64,000 nucleotides of DNA from contig JARSSM010000013.1 of assembly GCA_029624735.1 (NCBI GenBank), positions 40,441 through 104,440 of the forward strand, in the 5' to 3' direction. The translations under genes were made by a program, and so were the position numbers. Under the pieces are notes generated by a model, which was given only the letters and a program-made list of their open reading frames with translations, had not been told where the DNA came from and did not search any database. This document shows, piece by piece, positions 49,781 to 58,187 of this stretch. Source of the DNA: Defluviicoccus sp. GTDB lineage: Bacteria; Pseudomonadota; Alphaproteobacteria; Rhodospirillales; Defluviicoccaceae. Within the stretch, counting starts at the first letter, position 1. The number at the start of each line of letters is the position of its first letter.

Positions 49781-51184
49781 ATGCTTCAACTCTTCGTTGT
49801 TGTCGTGCTTCTGACGCCATTGCCGCTCGGGTCCGTTTACCCGTGGAGCTGGGGCTTGTTGGCCGTTGGCATCGGCGCCCTCCTTGGCATGTGGTGTTTG
49901 CGACTTCTCGCCAGGAAGGCTGCTCTGGCGGTGCCGCTGACCGCCGTCTGGCCCACCGTCCTGCCTTTTCTTCTGGTTGTCGGCTGGATCATCGTGCAGT
50001 TGCTGCCGATCACACCCGAAGCGTGGCATCACTCTGCATGGCTATGGCCCGCAAGCGCCTTCAACGCCGCCCCCAGTTCCCGAATCACCGTTGACCCCGC
50101 AGAGACGATCGCTGCCCTAACTCGCTTGATCACCTATGGGGCGATCTTCTGGCTCGCGCTGCAATACGGCCGTGATCGGCGGGCAGCGAAGATGATGTTC
50201 AAGGCGGTCGTCCTCGCGGCCGTGGGCTTCTCGCTTTATGGTTTGGTCGTGGAGCTGTCTGAAATCAGGATGGTCTTGTGGTTCCCGAAAGTCACCGCAA
50301 TTGAAGACCTCAGCAGCACATTCGTGAACCGAAATACTTTTGCAACGTACGCAGGCCTCGCTCTGGTCTGCGTAAGTGGACTGATCCTCGCGAGGGTCGA
50401 TGGCCGGATGGCCAACACCGATGATTTCACTGATAGCGTTGACAGAGGTATCGATGCAATCATCGCCCGCAATTCTTTCCTTATTGCCGGGTGGCTCTTG
50501 ATTGCGAGTGCGCTGCTGCTTACCCATTCTCTTGGCGGCATCTTCAGCTCGGGGGTGGCATTGGCGAGCTTGGTCGCGCTTTATGCCCACGCACGCGGAG
50601 CACGCCCAGGGGTCATTTTCGGTCTTGCGATTGGCGCCGGCGTCCTGCTTGGGGCGGCCGTTGTCGCCGGCAGCGCTGGCTGGCAGGCGCGTTTCGACCA
50701 GGCTCTCTGGAGCCAGCCGGATGACCGCGGGAAGCTGGCACTGCTCGCTCTGCAGGGGATCGAGGAACGGCCGCTCCTCGGCAGCGGATATGGAACCTTC
50801 GAGACCTTCTTCACGCACCGGCGGCCGCCGGATATGGAAGCCCGGTACACGAAGGCCCATAACGCTTACCTTGAGAACGCGGTCGAGCTGGGGCTTCCGG
50901 CAACGGCGGCGCTGGTGGCGATTTTTGTTTCGATCGCCGTTCGTACGTGGCGCGGCGCCCGCAGGCGCCGTCGGGATGCCATCTACCCTTGCATTGGGTT
51001 CAGTGCCACGGTCCTGGTCGGCGTTCATTCGCTCCTCGACTTCAGCCTCCAGATCCCCGCAGTGACGGCAACCTATTGTCTGATTGCCGGTATCGCATGC
51101 GCGCAGGCAGACCCCAGTCTGCCTACAGCGGATCGACGCGGTCGAGGAACGCAGCCCGACGGGCAACCGCACTACCCCCGCTGA
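49781..51184 (+). CDS. O-antigen ligase/polymerase family membrane protein (Wzy/WaaL-like)
   Basis: 467 residues with about ten membrane helices. The large loop in the second half carries the Wzy_C block RDRRAAKM..., FVNRNTFATYAGLALVC (near 185) and the conserved GSGYGTFETFFTHRRPPDMEARYTKAHNAYLENAVELGLPATAALV (near 330-375), with the H-N-x-x-L core of O-antigen ligases. It would polymerise or transfer undecaprenyl-linked glycans in the periplasm. Divergent from the Wzc-type kinase; its 3' end overlaps the minus-strand hypothetical gene by 13 bases. A second gene of this class is at 53824-55212, so polymerase and ligase roles may be split. Confidence 0.88.
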   Translation: MLQLFVVVVLLTPLPLGSVYPWSWGLLAVGIGALLGMWCLRLLARKAALAVPLTAVWPTVLPFLLVVGWIIVQLLPITPEAWHHSAWLWPASAFNAAPSSRITVDPAETIAALTRLITYGAIFWLALQYGRDRRAAKMMFKAVVLAAVGFSLYGLVVELSEIRMVLWFPKVTAIEDLSSTFVNRNTFATYAGLALVCVSGLILARVDGRMANTDDFTDSVDRGIDAIIARNSFLIAGWLLIASALLLTHSLGGIFSSGVALASLVALYAHARGARPGVIFGLAIGAGVLLGAAVVAGSAGWQARFDQALWSQPDDRGKLALLALQGIEERPLLGSGYGTFETFFTHRRPPDMEARYTKAHNAYLENAVELGLPATAALVAIFVSIAVRTWRGARRRRRDAIYPCIGFSATVLVGVHSLLDFSLQIPAVTATYCLIAGIACAQADPSLPTADRRGRGTQPDGQPHYPR

Positions 51185-51972
51185 CGATCGCTCGCAGATT
51201 GCGTACGGAGCCGTTCGAACTCGGCCAAAACGTGCGGCTCGTCGCGAAGGGCGGCCCGAACGACAGGGAAGGCGCGTTCCTGGCCGGCAAGCAAGACGAG
51301 CGACCGCAAATCGACCTTCGCTGCGTAGCGGACCTGCTGCAAGACCGCAGCTCTGCCGCGCGCATCCAAGGTGGGCCATGCCTGAAAGCCCATCCGCAGT
51401 CGAAAGGGCATCAGCGACGGCTCGAACGGTGCCGCCGCGATGGAAAACTGCAGCGCCGTCTGCGCGGCAGCGGACCAGCCTTCGAGCGCCGCAAGGCCGT
51501 ATGCGAGGCGGGCCCACCCGCGCCCACTGAGTGGCGTCGCCATCAGGCCCTGCTTGAGATCGGTCACGGCGGCGCTCACCAGGTGGGCGCGATTCGTTTC
51601 GTCGGCAGGGAGCGACTCCGCGATCAGCAACCGGGCCAGCCCTGCATCGATCGCAGCTTCGCCGTTCGCGCGCCATTTCAATTCGCCTTGCTTGGCAGCG
51701 AGGAGGCCCTCAGCCTCGTGCGCGGTTACGGGAAGCGCGTCGCGGAGCTTGCTTAGCACCGGCTCGCCCGCGAGCCCCGCCAGCGAAGCCAGGGTGAACC
51801 GGCTTCCCATCACGACCAGGAAGACTGCCAGGGTCGCCAATACCACGCCGAGGCTCCATCGTTGCACGCAGCCGATCGGATCCGGTGCTGCGCCACGCTC
51901 GCCGTTGGCCGGCTGGCTCATCGCGTTGACGGTTACCGTCGCCATTTCGGCTCTTGTGCGCTCTGGCCGCAA
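51172..51972 (-). CDS. Hypothetical exopolysaccharide-locus membrane-anchored protein
   Basis: 266 residues; the start may be internal (ATG near 51945 or 51918). One membrane helix near residues 37-62 (WSLGVVLATLAVFLVVMGSRFTLASL) follows a short cytoplasmic tail. The rest is periplasmic and helical, with TPR-like helix pairs (AAVTDLKQGLMATPLSGRGWARLAYGLAALEGWSAAAQTAL). No enzyme motif. The 5' end overlaps the GT4 gene by 40 bases and the 3' end is convergent with the ligase gene. It may be an assembly partner for the glycan machinery; function unknown. Confidence 0.75.
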   Translation of the reverse strand: MRPERTRAEMATVTVNAMSQPANGERGAAPDPIGCVQRWSLGVVLATLAVFLVVMGSRFTLASLAGLAGEPVLSKLRDALPVTAHEAEGLLAAKQGELKWRANGEAAIDAGLARLLIAESLPADETNRAHLVSAAVTDLKQGLMATPLSGRGWARLAYGLAALEGWSAAAQTALQFSIAAAPFEPSLMPFRLRMGFQAWPTLDARGRAAVLQQVRYAAKVDLRSLVLLAGQERAFPVVRAALRDEPHVLAEFERLRTQSASDRQRG

Positions 51973-53213
51973 TGGGGCGAAGAGGGCGGGGCTGACAGTC
52001 CCATGGTCGCCATGATGAGGGGATTGATGTCACCGACGTTGTAGCGGGCTTCCGCCAGCGCGCGACTTGCCTGCGCCATCGTGACGAGCAGCTCGGGCCG
52101 ATCTACGAAACGGGTGATCGCGGCCGCCAGTGCATCAGGATCACGCGGCGGAACGATGAAGCCGTTCACGCCGTCGATCACGAGTTCGCGGCAGCCCGGA
52201 ACATCGGTGGTGATGATCGGCCGGCCGATAGCCAGCGCCTCAAGGACGGTTCGCGGCAGGCCTTCACGGTAGGACGGCAAGCAGAGGATGCTGCACGCCC
52301 GCAGGTAGGGCCGCACGTCGTCGGTCTCGCCGAGATAGTTGATCAGGCATTCGGCGATCCAGGCATTGACCTGGTCCTCGTCAATGGCGCCGGGATTGCT
52401 GTCGTAGGGACCGAGAAGGTCCATTCGGCACGCAGTCCCCTGATCGCGAAGCCGTTGCGAGGCGGCGGCGTACTCCACGACCCCTTTCTCGCGGAGCAAG
52501 CGTGCGATCATGAGAACATTGAGCGGCCCCGCCACTGGTGGGGCGTAACTGAACTCCTCCAGATCGATGCCTGTTCCTTCGATTCGCACCACCGGGCGCG
52601 AACGACGCTCAAGCCCCAGCCTGCGGATCACGCGGCCGTCATCGGGGTTCATCACCAAAATCGCGCGTGCAAACCGTAATGCACCAGCGAACAAGACGCA
52701 GAGGAGGGCGCGCAGGCATAGGCGACGCAACTCGCGCCCGCCCGCGAAGGCGTAGCCCAGTCCCTCGACGACGACGAAGACCTCCCCGACGCGCGCCACC
52801 TTCGCAGCGAGGACACCGATGACATTCGATTTCGTCCCATGAGTGACGACGATATCGGGCCGCAACTCACGCACCAGCGCCGCGAGAGAGCCGAGGTCCT
52901 TCAGGTCGCGAACCGGGTTGAGTCCCGTGGTCCGCAACGAAAGGGGCCGAAACTCGGCACCAAGGCCCGTAATCGCCTGGGCCACCCCTGGTTCGTCGCT
53001 CCCAATTGCCACAACGCGATGGCCGGCAGCGATGATGTCGCGGATCAGCCACCCCCAGAACCGCGCCATGTTGCGATGGCCAATGATTGTAACCAAGCGG
53101 CCGTGGGGACCATCGGCCGGAGATGCGGAACAAGGGGGGGCAACGGCTGCAGGCACCTTGATTCTCGTCGTTGTCGTTGTGGTGTCGCTGGCGTCGTGAT
53201 CTTTTCGCCTCAT
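51933..53213 (-). CDS. Glycosyltransferase family 4 (GT-B fold)
   Basis: 426 residues from the ATG at 53213; the frame runs on to 53393, but the N-terminal IIGHRNMARF strand and family length fit this start. GT4 features: VTHGTKSNVIG and VEGLGYAFAGGREL in the acceptor domain, VVRIEGTGIDLEEF, LNVLMIARLLREKGV (start of the donor domain), and the donor motif LPSYREGLPRTVLEALAIGRPIITTDVPGCRELV with E-x7-E. It adds a sugar to the lipid-linked repeat unit on the cytoplasmic face; the linkage is unknown. Related to CapM/PglA-type enzymes. Overlaps the hypothetical gene downstream. Confidence 0.9.
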   Translation of the reverse strand: MRRKDHDASDTTTTTTRIKVPAAVAPPCSASPADGPHGRLVTIIGHRNMARFWGWLIRDIIAAGHRVVAIGSDEPGVAQAITGLGAEFRPLSLRTTGLNPVRDLKDLGSLAALVRELRPDIVVTHGTKSNVIGVLAAKVARVGEVFVVVEGLGYAFAGGRELRRLCLRALLCVLFAGALRFARAILVMNPDDGRVIRRLGLERRSRPVVRIEGTGIDLEEFSYAPPVAGPLNVLMIARLLREKGVVEYAAASQRLRDQGTACRMDLLGPYDSNPGAIDEDQVNAWIAECLINYLGETDDVRPYLRACSILCLPSYREGLPRTVLEALAIGRPIITTDVPGCRELVIDGVNGFIVPPRDPDALAAAITRFVDRPELLVTMAQASRALAEARYNVGDINPLIMATMGLSAPPSSPHCGQSAQEPKWRR

Positions 53214-53823
53214 CGCCCCCCGAGAGCGGCAAAGTGCTAACTCGTAATGCGTGTGGGAACCCGCACGATCGCGCCCGAAGGGAGAGGGAAGCCGAATGGG
53301 GAACTGTTTCCAGCCTGCTCGCATGCGCGCTCGAAACGATTGGTTAGGTCCCGCCGGGAGTGCCGGGGTTAGAAACACGCAACAGTCAAGCACCGAAATG
53401 ATTGGGAGTCTATCGATCCGTGCTTGCCAGTCATAGCGATCGCGGCCAATCCCTGACCCAACTCAACGTAGGAACTAAAACCAACCCAAGACAATCGCGC
53501 AAAAATAACAGCCCCACTTTCTTAACGAGTAATCGGCCGGTAGCGCGGCAGCACCAAGAACATACCACTTCTAGGTATTAAGAGGGGACGTAACACAACT
53601 GACTCGGGGCCGTTAAGTACAAAAACAGTGACGCCATGCTTGAGCTCTCGCTGGCTCATTTAGGTGCACTCCAGGGTTGTTTGATTGTTTTTCTGCCACT
53701 TAGTAGGAAGCGATCAATAATGGAAAATTGGGACTTCAGCCGACCGGACTATGCTATCGTGCCCACCGGCCAGAGAACGGGCCAAGCGTAGAGTGACGGA
53801 AGCGGGATGAAAATGGCCCACGA
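53214..53823. other. Long AT-richer intergenic region in the polysaccharide locus
   Basis: 610 bases between the divergent GT4 and Wzy-type genes, clearly more AT-rich than the genome average from about 53440 onward. No frame with recognisable content and no known repeat. It likely carries promoters and 5' leaders of both units. The AT-richness continues into the first 500 bases of the next gene, so this may be acquired DNA. Confidence 0.4.
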
Positions 53824-55212
53824 GTGGATGATGGCCCAGGCTCGGCCGCGGATGAGCGCAACAGGACGCCGGTCGGAGGAAGGCCGGCAGCCCGGCGACA
53901 GAATGCAAGTCCTGGTCGGAAAGTGAAGGCGCTCTCGTTCACTGCAAGAGCGGGTGGAGGAGGTTCGCTGAGGCATCCGATCAGCTGGGGTGGTTGTGCT
54001 GTATTCTTGTTGATGTTTCTTTCCGGGTTTGTTTTTGTTGAGCCTTCACCTTACGACGTGTTATTAGCAATTGTTATTGTAATTTCGGCGTTTTTTGGTT
54101 TTATACAGGTGAGAGAAAACATTTACTATCCTCTATTATTCTTGCACGCGTTTATAATATTCAGTCTTATTCCATTTTTTTATGCCTATGACTTGAATGA
54201 CTCTGTAGTTTATCTAGCGATTACATATTATTTGATGCTATCATTATTTTTCTACGAGCGCATCGTGAACGTATTCGGATATTCGGGAATTACATTGCTC
54301 GCCTTGGGATACGTGCTCACATGCACGGTGGGATCGGTGGCGTCTCTCGTATCGCTCGTAATTCCAGGCCCGCTTTCCGAAATTACCTTATACGGGAATC
54401 CGTTATATGGGGTCAGGCTGAGAGGGTTCTTCAAGGACCCGAATGTCTTTGGCCCGTGCCTTGTTCCAGCACTGTTGATATGTATGTTATCGTGGACGCC
54501 AGTGTTTCGCTCAAGAATAATCATTGCCGGGCGTTGGTTCCTGGTTCTCCTGTTTTTCATTACGATCCTGCTTGCCGGCTCTCGCGGTGGCTGGCTCAAC
54601 CTTGTCGTCGCCCTGGCCGCGTTCGAGTGGCATCGCCGGCGCCAGCGGGAGTGGTCGCCTCGTGTTCGCCGACGGGGTCTGCTGCCGATCGCCGGTCTCG
54701 CCGTTGTCGCAGGTGTTTCATACGCCGTTGTGACTGCTGCCGGTTACGATGCCTTTCTTTCCGATCGGTTCGAGGAGAAGGGTTACGATTCGGACCGCTT
54801 CCTTGCCCAGAGCCTCGCTCTTCAAGAGGCTGCCGCCAATCCGTTCGGAATCGGCCCGGGCCAAAGTGAGACCTACGAGGGGAGTGTCTCGCTCTTGCGT
54901 GCGCCGCATTCACCGCACTCGCTCTATGTCCGGATAATTGCAGAAAGCGGCTGGGGTGGTGCCGTGTCGTTCCTGGCCTTCCTCCTGTTAACGGTTCGCC
55001 ACGCTTGGCGAACCGCAGTGGTGGACTGGCAGTACGCACCGGTAGCGGCCGTCGTTTTCGCGAGTCTGCTTGGAGTCCTCGCCAATAGCTTCTTTGTCGA
55101 CACCCTGCATTGGCGCCATTTCTGGATTCTGCTCGGTGTGACATGGGGCTTGCGCGGGCTCTGGCGGCTTCAGTTCGCAGTCCGGCGGCGTCATTTCGGG
55201 GCTGCGCCGTGA
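53824..55212 (+). CDS. O-antigen polymerase/ligase-like membrane protein (Wzy)
   Basis: 462 residues from a GTG at 53824; a GTG at 53923 would give 429. About 11 helices. The loop GNPLYGVRLRGFFKDPNVFGPCLVPALLICML (near 195-225) is the F-x-D-P-N-x-x-G/A motif of polymerases of this class, followed by LLAGSRGGWLNLVVALAAFE (near 240-265; SRGG). Late loop: LAQSLALQEAAANPFGIGPGQSETYEGS ... APHSPHSLYVRIIAESGWGG (H-x-x-x-L-Y-x-x-x-E). The first ~500 bases are AT-rich and the rest has genome-like GC. It would link repeat units of the exopolysaccharide. Confidence 0.85.
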   Translation: MDDGPGSAADERNRTPVGGRPAARRQNASPGRKVKALSFTARAGGGGSLRHPISWGGCAVFLLMFLSGFVFVEPSPYDVLLAIVIVISAFFGFIQVRENIYYPLLFLHAFIIFSLIPFFYAYDLNDSVVYLAITYYLMLSLFFYERIVNVFGYSGITLLALGYVLTCTVGSVASLVSLVIPGPLSEITLYGNPLYGVRLRGFFKDPNVFGPCLVPALLICMLSWTPVFRSRIIIAGRWFLVLLFFITILLAGSRGGWLNLVVALAAFEWHRRRQREWSPRVRRRGLLPIAGLAVVAGVSYAVVTAAGYDAFLSDRFEEKGYDSDRFLAQSLALQEAAANPFGIGPGQSETYEGSVSLLRAPHSPHSLYVRIIAESGWGGAVSFLAFLLLTVRHAWRTAVVDWQYAPVAAVVFASLLGVLANSFFVDTLHWRHFWILLGVTWGLRGLWRLQFAVRRRHFGAAP

Positions 55213-55344
55213 AGGGGACCTGCTTGCCCTCCAGCGACGGGTTGATCACGCTCGGCGGTGCGAGGGGCCCGTCGTTGTGCTGCCGAGCAGAGGCATCTGC
55301 CGGGATGCCGTGGCGTCGCCACGGGGATGCCGCTGAGGGTTGAG

Positions 55345-56157
55345 ATGGAACCGGTCGCTTTGCTCGTTCCCGCCTATAATTGCCAGCAGCAGCTCGATTC
55401 GACCATTGCAGAGCTCCCAACCGACCTGCCGCTGGCCGTCCTCATCGTTGACGACGGCAGCGTCCTGCCGCTCGTGCTGCCGGCCGCCGCTCCCTGTCAC
55501 CGCGTGCGGATGATCCGCAACGCAGAGAACCTGGGCGTTCACGGCGCCCTGCGCGAAGGCATTAACCTTCTGCACGCCGAGGGCTTTTCGTTCGTCGCTC
55601 GTCTTGACTGCGGCGACAACGCGCTTTCCTGCCGCTTCGGTCTTCAACAGGCGTTCCTCGATGCTCACCCGGAGGTCGCTGTCGTCGGCACCGCCTGCGA
55701 CATCGTGGATGACTGGGGGCGCCACCTCTACCTCCTCAGGCCGCCCGTCGATGACGCCAACATCCGCCGCCAGATTCTGCTTCGAACCTGTCTTGCACAC
55801 ACGAGCGTCATGATGCGGCTCAGCGCTGTCATCGAAGTGGGCAACTACCGCGGCGTCTATCCGTTGGCCGAAGACCTGGACCTCTTCTTGCGCCTTCTGG
55901 GCTCCTACCGGGCGGCGAACCTGCCGCAGGTGCTGACCCGGTTTGCGATTTCTTCGGACGGCACCTCCGCCAGGCACCGCTACCAACAGCTCCGCTCCAC
56001 CTTGCGCCTGCAGGTCTCTCATGCGCGCCCCGGTTCGATCGCCGATTGGGCCGGGATCGCCAAGACGTTGGCTCATTGCGTTGTGCCTCGGAGCATAACC
56101 GAGAGCGCCAAGTCGTTTCTGCGCGCACCCCGTCTGGAGGGCAGCGGAAGCCAGTGA
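55345..56157 (+). CDS. Glycosyltransferase family 2
   Basis: 270 residues from the ATG at 55345, with GAGGG six bases upstream; ATG 55327 is the alternative. GT-A fold: MEPVALLVPAYNCQQQLDSTIAEL (1-24), VLIVDDGS (34-41), NAENLGVHGALREGI, FVARLDCGDNALSCRF (the DxD position reads DCGD) and the acceptor-side YPLAEDLDLFLRLL with the E-D-x-D motif. No membrane helix. It adds one sugar to the repeat unit in the cytoplasm. Lies between the Wzy-like gene and the flippase on the same strand, gaps about 130 and 105 bases. Confidence 0.88.
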   Translation: MEPVALLVPAYNCQQQLDSTIAELPTDLPLAVLIVDDGSVLPLVLPAAAPCHRVRMIRNAENLGVHGALREGINLLHAEGFSFVARLDCGDNALSCRFGLQQAFLDAHPEVAVVGTACDIVDDWGRHLYLLRPPVDDANIRRQILLRTCLAHTSVMMRLSAVIEVGNYRGVYPLAEDLDLFLRLLGSYRAANLPQVLTRFAISSDGTSARHRYQQLRSTLRLQVSHARPGSIADWAGIAKTLAHCVVPRSITESAKSFLRAPRLEGSGSQ

Positions 56158-56262
56158 TCGGGTCGCGGCCCAGCGCGTGACGATGTCCCGCAGGTTCCCT
56201 GCGACAACCGTCGAATCGCAACCCTTTAAGATTACGCGCGTGTTTTCAGGTCAGGCGGTGAG

Positions 56263-57621
56263 ATGCTGGTGGCGAGACTCCGAGACCGTGTGAGGTTACA
56301 CGCCAAAGCGTCTGCCGGCTTCGGTGTCGCGCGTCTGGCTACGGCATCCGGCGGACTGCTGGCTGCCTTCACGGCCGTGGGCCTGTTCACCAATGTACTG
56401 CTCGCGCGGCTGCTTGCCCCCGATGGGCTGGGCAGTTATGCGAGCGCGTTCGCCCTTGCCAGTGTGCTGGCGGCTTTCGCGTCGGCCGGTGTTGCGACGA
56501 CGCTTGCCCGCATGCTGCCGACTTACCGGTCACAACAGGACCCTTTTCACGCTCGCGGCTGCCTCCTTTGGGCGTTCGCGCACACAGGCACGGCCTCTGT
56601 GGCACTCGCCGTGCTCGTCTGTCTGATCGGGTTCCCACTTCTGGGGCTGGCGGAACAGCGAGCGGCATATTACCTGGCGGCCCTGGTCGTTCCGCTCATG
56701 GCATTGAGCCGACTTCAGCAAGGGGCGCTCCAAGGGATGGAGCGCGTTGTCGCGGCCCAGATCCCGGAGCGGCTGATACGGCCGATGGCCTTTGCACTGC
56801 TGCTGCTGCTCTGGCCTGCCTTGGCCGAGGACGCCGAACGGAGTGCCGCAGGTGCGATGGGGTGGCAATTGCTGGCAGCCGGTGCCGCAGTCGTTATCGG
56901 CACCGCCCTGATGGCCCGCTATGGCGGCGAATGGATCAGGTCAACCGGCGCCCGCTTCCAGCTTCGCTCCTGGTACCGATGCGGCATGCTTGTGGCGGCA
57001 GCAAACCTAGCCCAGGTCGTCAGCGGGCAGGCCGGGCTGGCCATCCTGCCCCTGTTCGAGGATCCAGCGCCGATCGGCTATTACCGCGTCGCTCTGGTGA
57101 TGGCGACATTCGTCGGTTATTCCGCGTTGATTGCCGTTCATCCCGTTGGCGCCCTCATCGCGCGCCTGCATGCCGAGGGGAAGCAGGCGGATCTCGCGCG
57201 GCTGGTCACGTCCGCTGCGCGTCTTGTCTGGGTTGGATCGGTCCTTGCCGCGGCGACACTCGTCGTGTTTGGGCAGCTGCTGCTGACAGCGCTGTTTGGC
57301 CACGACTTTGCGGATGCCTATCCCATCCTGATCGCACTTGTGATCGGCGAGCTCTGCGCGGTACCGGCAAGCTGGCGGATCCTTGTCCTCCAGATGACCG
57401 GGCGGGAGCGGATGGCGGCGGACTGCCTCGTCATCGGCGCTGCCATTGGCCTGATCCTGACCTTCGTCTTAGCCGGACTTTATGGCGTCGTCGGCGCCGT
57501 GATCGCCGATGCTGCGACCCGTCTCGTCGTCAGCCTCCTGCTGGTTTTCCGCTCACGGCGCCCGTCAGCGGAAGCGGTCTCGGCCGTGCGCTCATGCTCG
57601 AAATCATCGACCACGCGATAA
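56263..57621 (+). CDS. Polysaccharide flippase (Wzx-like, MOP superfamily)
   Basis: 452 residues with about 12-14 hydrophobic segments. The first helix region (GFGVARLATASGGLLAAFTAVGLFTNVLLARLLAPDGLGSYASAFALASVLA) is typical of Wzx/RfbX proteins. It exports the lipid-linked repeat made by GT2 and GT4 to the periplasm for Wzy. The last ~25 codons (RRPSAEAVSAVRSCSKSSTTR) do not look like a flippase tail: in another frame the same DNA reads as the start of a GNAT remnant, so the natural C-terminus was probably replaced. Confidence 0.88.
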   Translation: MLVARLRDRVRLHAKASAGFGVARLATASGGLLAAFTAVGLFTNVLLARLLAPDGLGSYASAFALASVLAAFASAGVATTLARMLPTYRSQQDPFHARGCLLWAFAHTGTASVALAVLVCLIGFPLLGLAEQRAAYYLAALVVPLMALSRLQQGALQGMERVVAAQIPERLIRPMAFALLLLLWPALAEDAERSAAGAMGWQLLAAGAAVVIGTALMARYGGEWIRSTGARFQLRSWYRCGMLVAAANLAQVVSGQAGLAILPLFEDPAPIGYYRVALVMATFVGYSALIAVHPVGALIARLHAEGKQADLARLVTSAARLVWVGSVLAAATLVVFGQLLLTALFGHDFADAYPILIALVIGELCAVPASWRILVLQMTGRERMAADCLVIGAAIGLILTFVLAGLYGVVGAVIADAATRLVVSLLLVFRSRRPSAEAVSAVRSCSKSSTTR

Positions 57622-57764
57622 TGATGGATGTCGGCGAGATTTGGGGCGAGGTCCGCAGCGAGAATGCGCCGATGCTGAGGCACCTGCGCAGACGTGGTTT
57701 CCAGATCCACCGCGGTCCGGAAGAACCAGGCGTGATGCGTGTTTCCCGCCTGATTTCCCGGTGA
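57556..57764 (+). pseudogene. GNAT acetyltransferase C-terminal remnant
   Basis: In the frame ending at 57764 the DNA reads GSGLGRALMLEIIDHAIMMD, VGEIWGEVRSENAPMLRHLR and RRGFQIHRGPEEPGVMRVSR. This is the last ~65 residues of a GNAT domain of the kind attached to acyl-CoA synthetases: motif A G-x-G-x-G-R-A-L, the ENAPML helix and the GF strand. The N-terminal half is missing, and upstream the frame is antisense-like noise within the flippase. The piece overlaps the flippase 3' end by about 65 bases in a different frame. Confidence 0.65.
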
Positions 57765-57921
57765 GCAGCGGTACCACACTTAAGAATTGCGGTCGTTCGC
57801 CGGCGTTGAAAACGATTATCTGCTTGCCTATAGTGGTTTAAGTGGAGCAGCCGAAGGACCGGGTTGGTCCGGCGCTACCAAGGCCAAGACGGGCGGCACG
57901 CCGCAGCGCAGGGAGATGCAG

Positions 57922-58122
57922 ATGCAGCGGGGAGACGATTCGCCGACTGCGGGGTCATCGGCAGAGGCTGCCGGTTCCGAGAGCGAAGACGATCTGGCCG
58001 ATCGCCGGCAGGTGCTTGAGCTTGCGATGCGGCTTGGGGCTGCGGGCGCCATGATCACCGTGCTGTTCGACCCCCGCCGCGCCGCGGCTGACGTTACCGG
58101 GGAATTAGAGTTCGAGGAGTAA
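57922..58122 (+). CDS. Small acidic peptide upstream of PqqD-HprK kinase (putative precursor or substrate)
   Basis: 66 residues from the ATG at 57922, with GGGAG six bases upstream; ATG 57916 and a longer frame from 57787 are less likely. The first half is acidic and Ser/Gly/Ala-rich (MQRGDDSPTAGSSAEAAG, then SESEDDLADR). The second half has an amphipathic or hydrophobic helix (VLELAMRLGAAGAMITVLF), then DPRRAAADVTGELEFEE. There is no signal peptide. It sits 65 bases before a PqqD-HprK fusion. Such a short gene next to a PqqD-type recognition element is the usual layout for a modified peptide. Many Ser/Thr and the acidic tail could be phosphorylation sites. Not a recognised family. Confidence 0.6.
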   Translation: MQRGDDSPTAGSSAEAAGSESEDDLADRRQVLELAMRLGAAGAMITVLFDPRRAAADVTGELEFEE

Positions 58123-58187
58123 CGATAAGGCCGAAGCCGGCCGGTTCGCTGCCGCCTCCGTGTCGCCTCGCTGATCCGGCCGCAACG

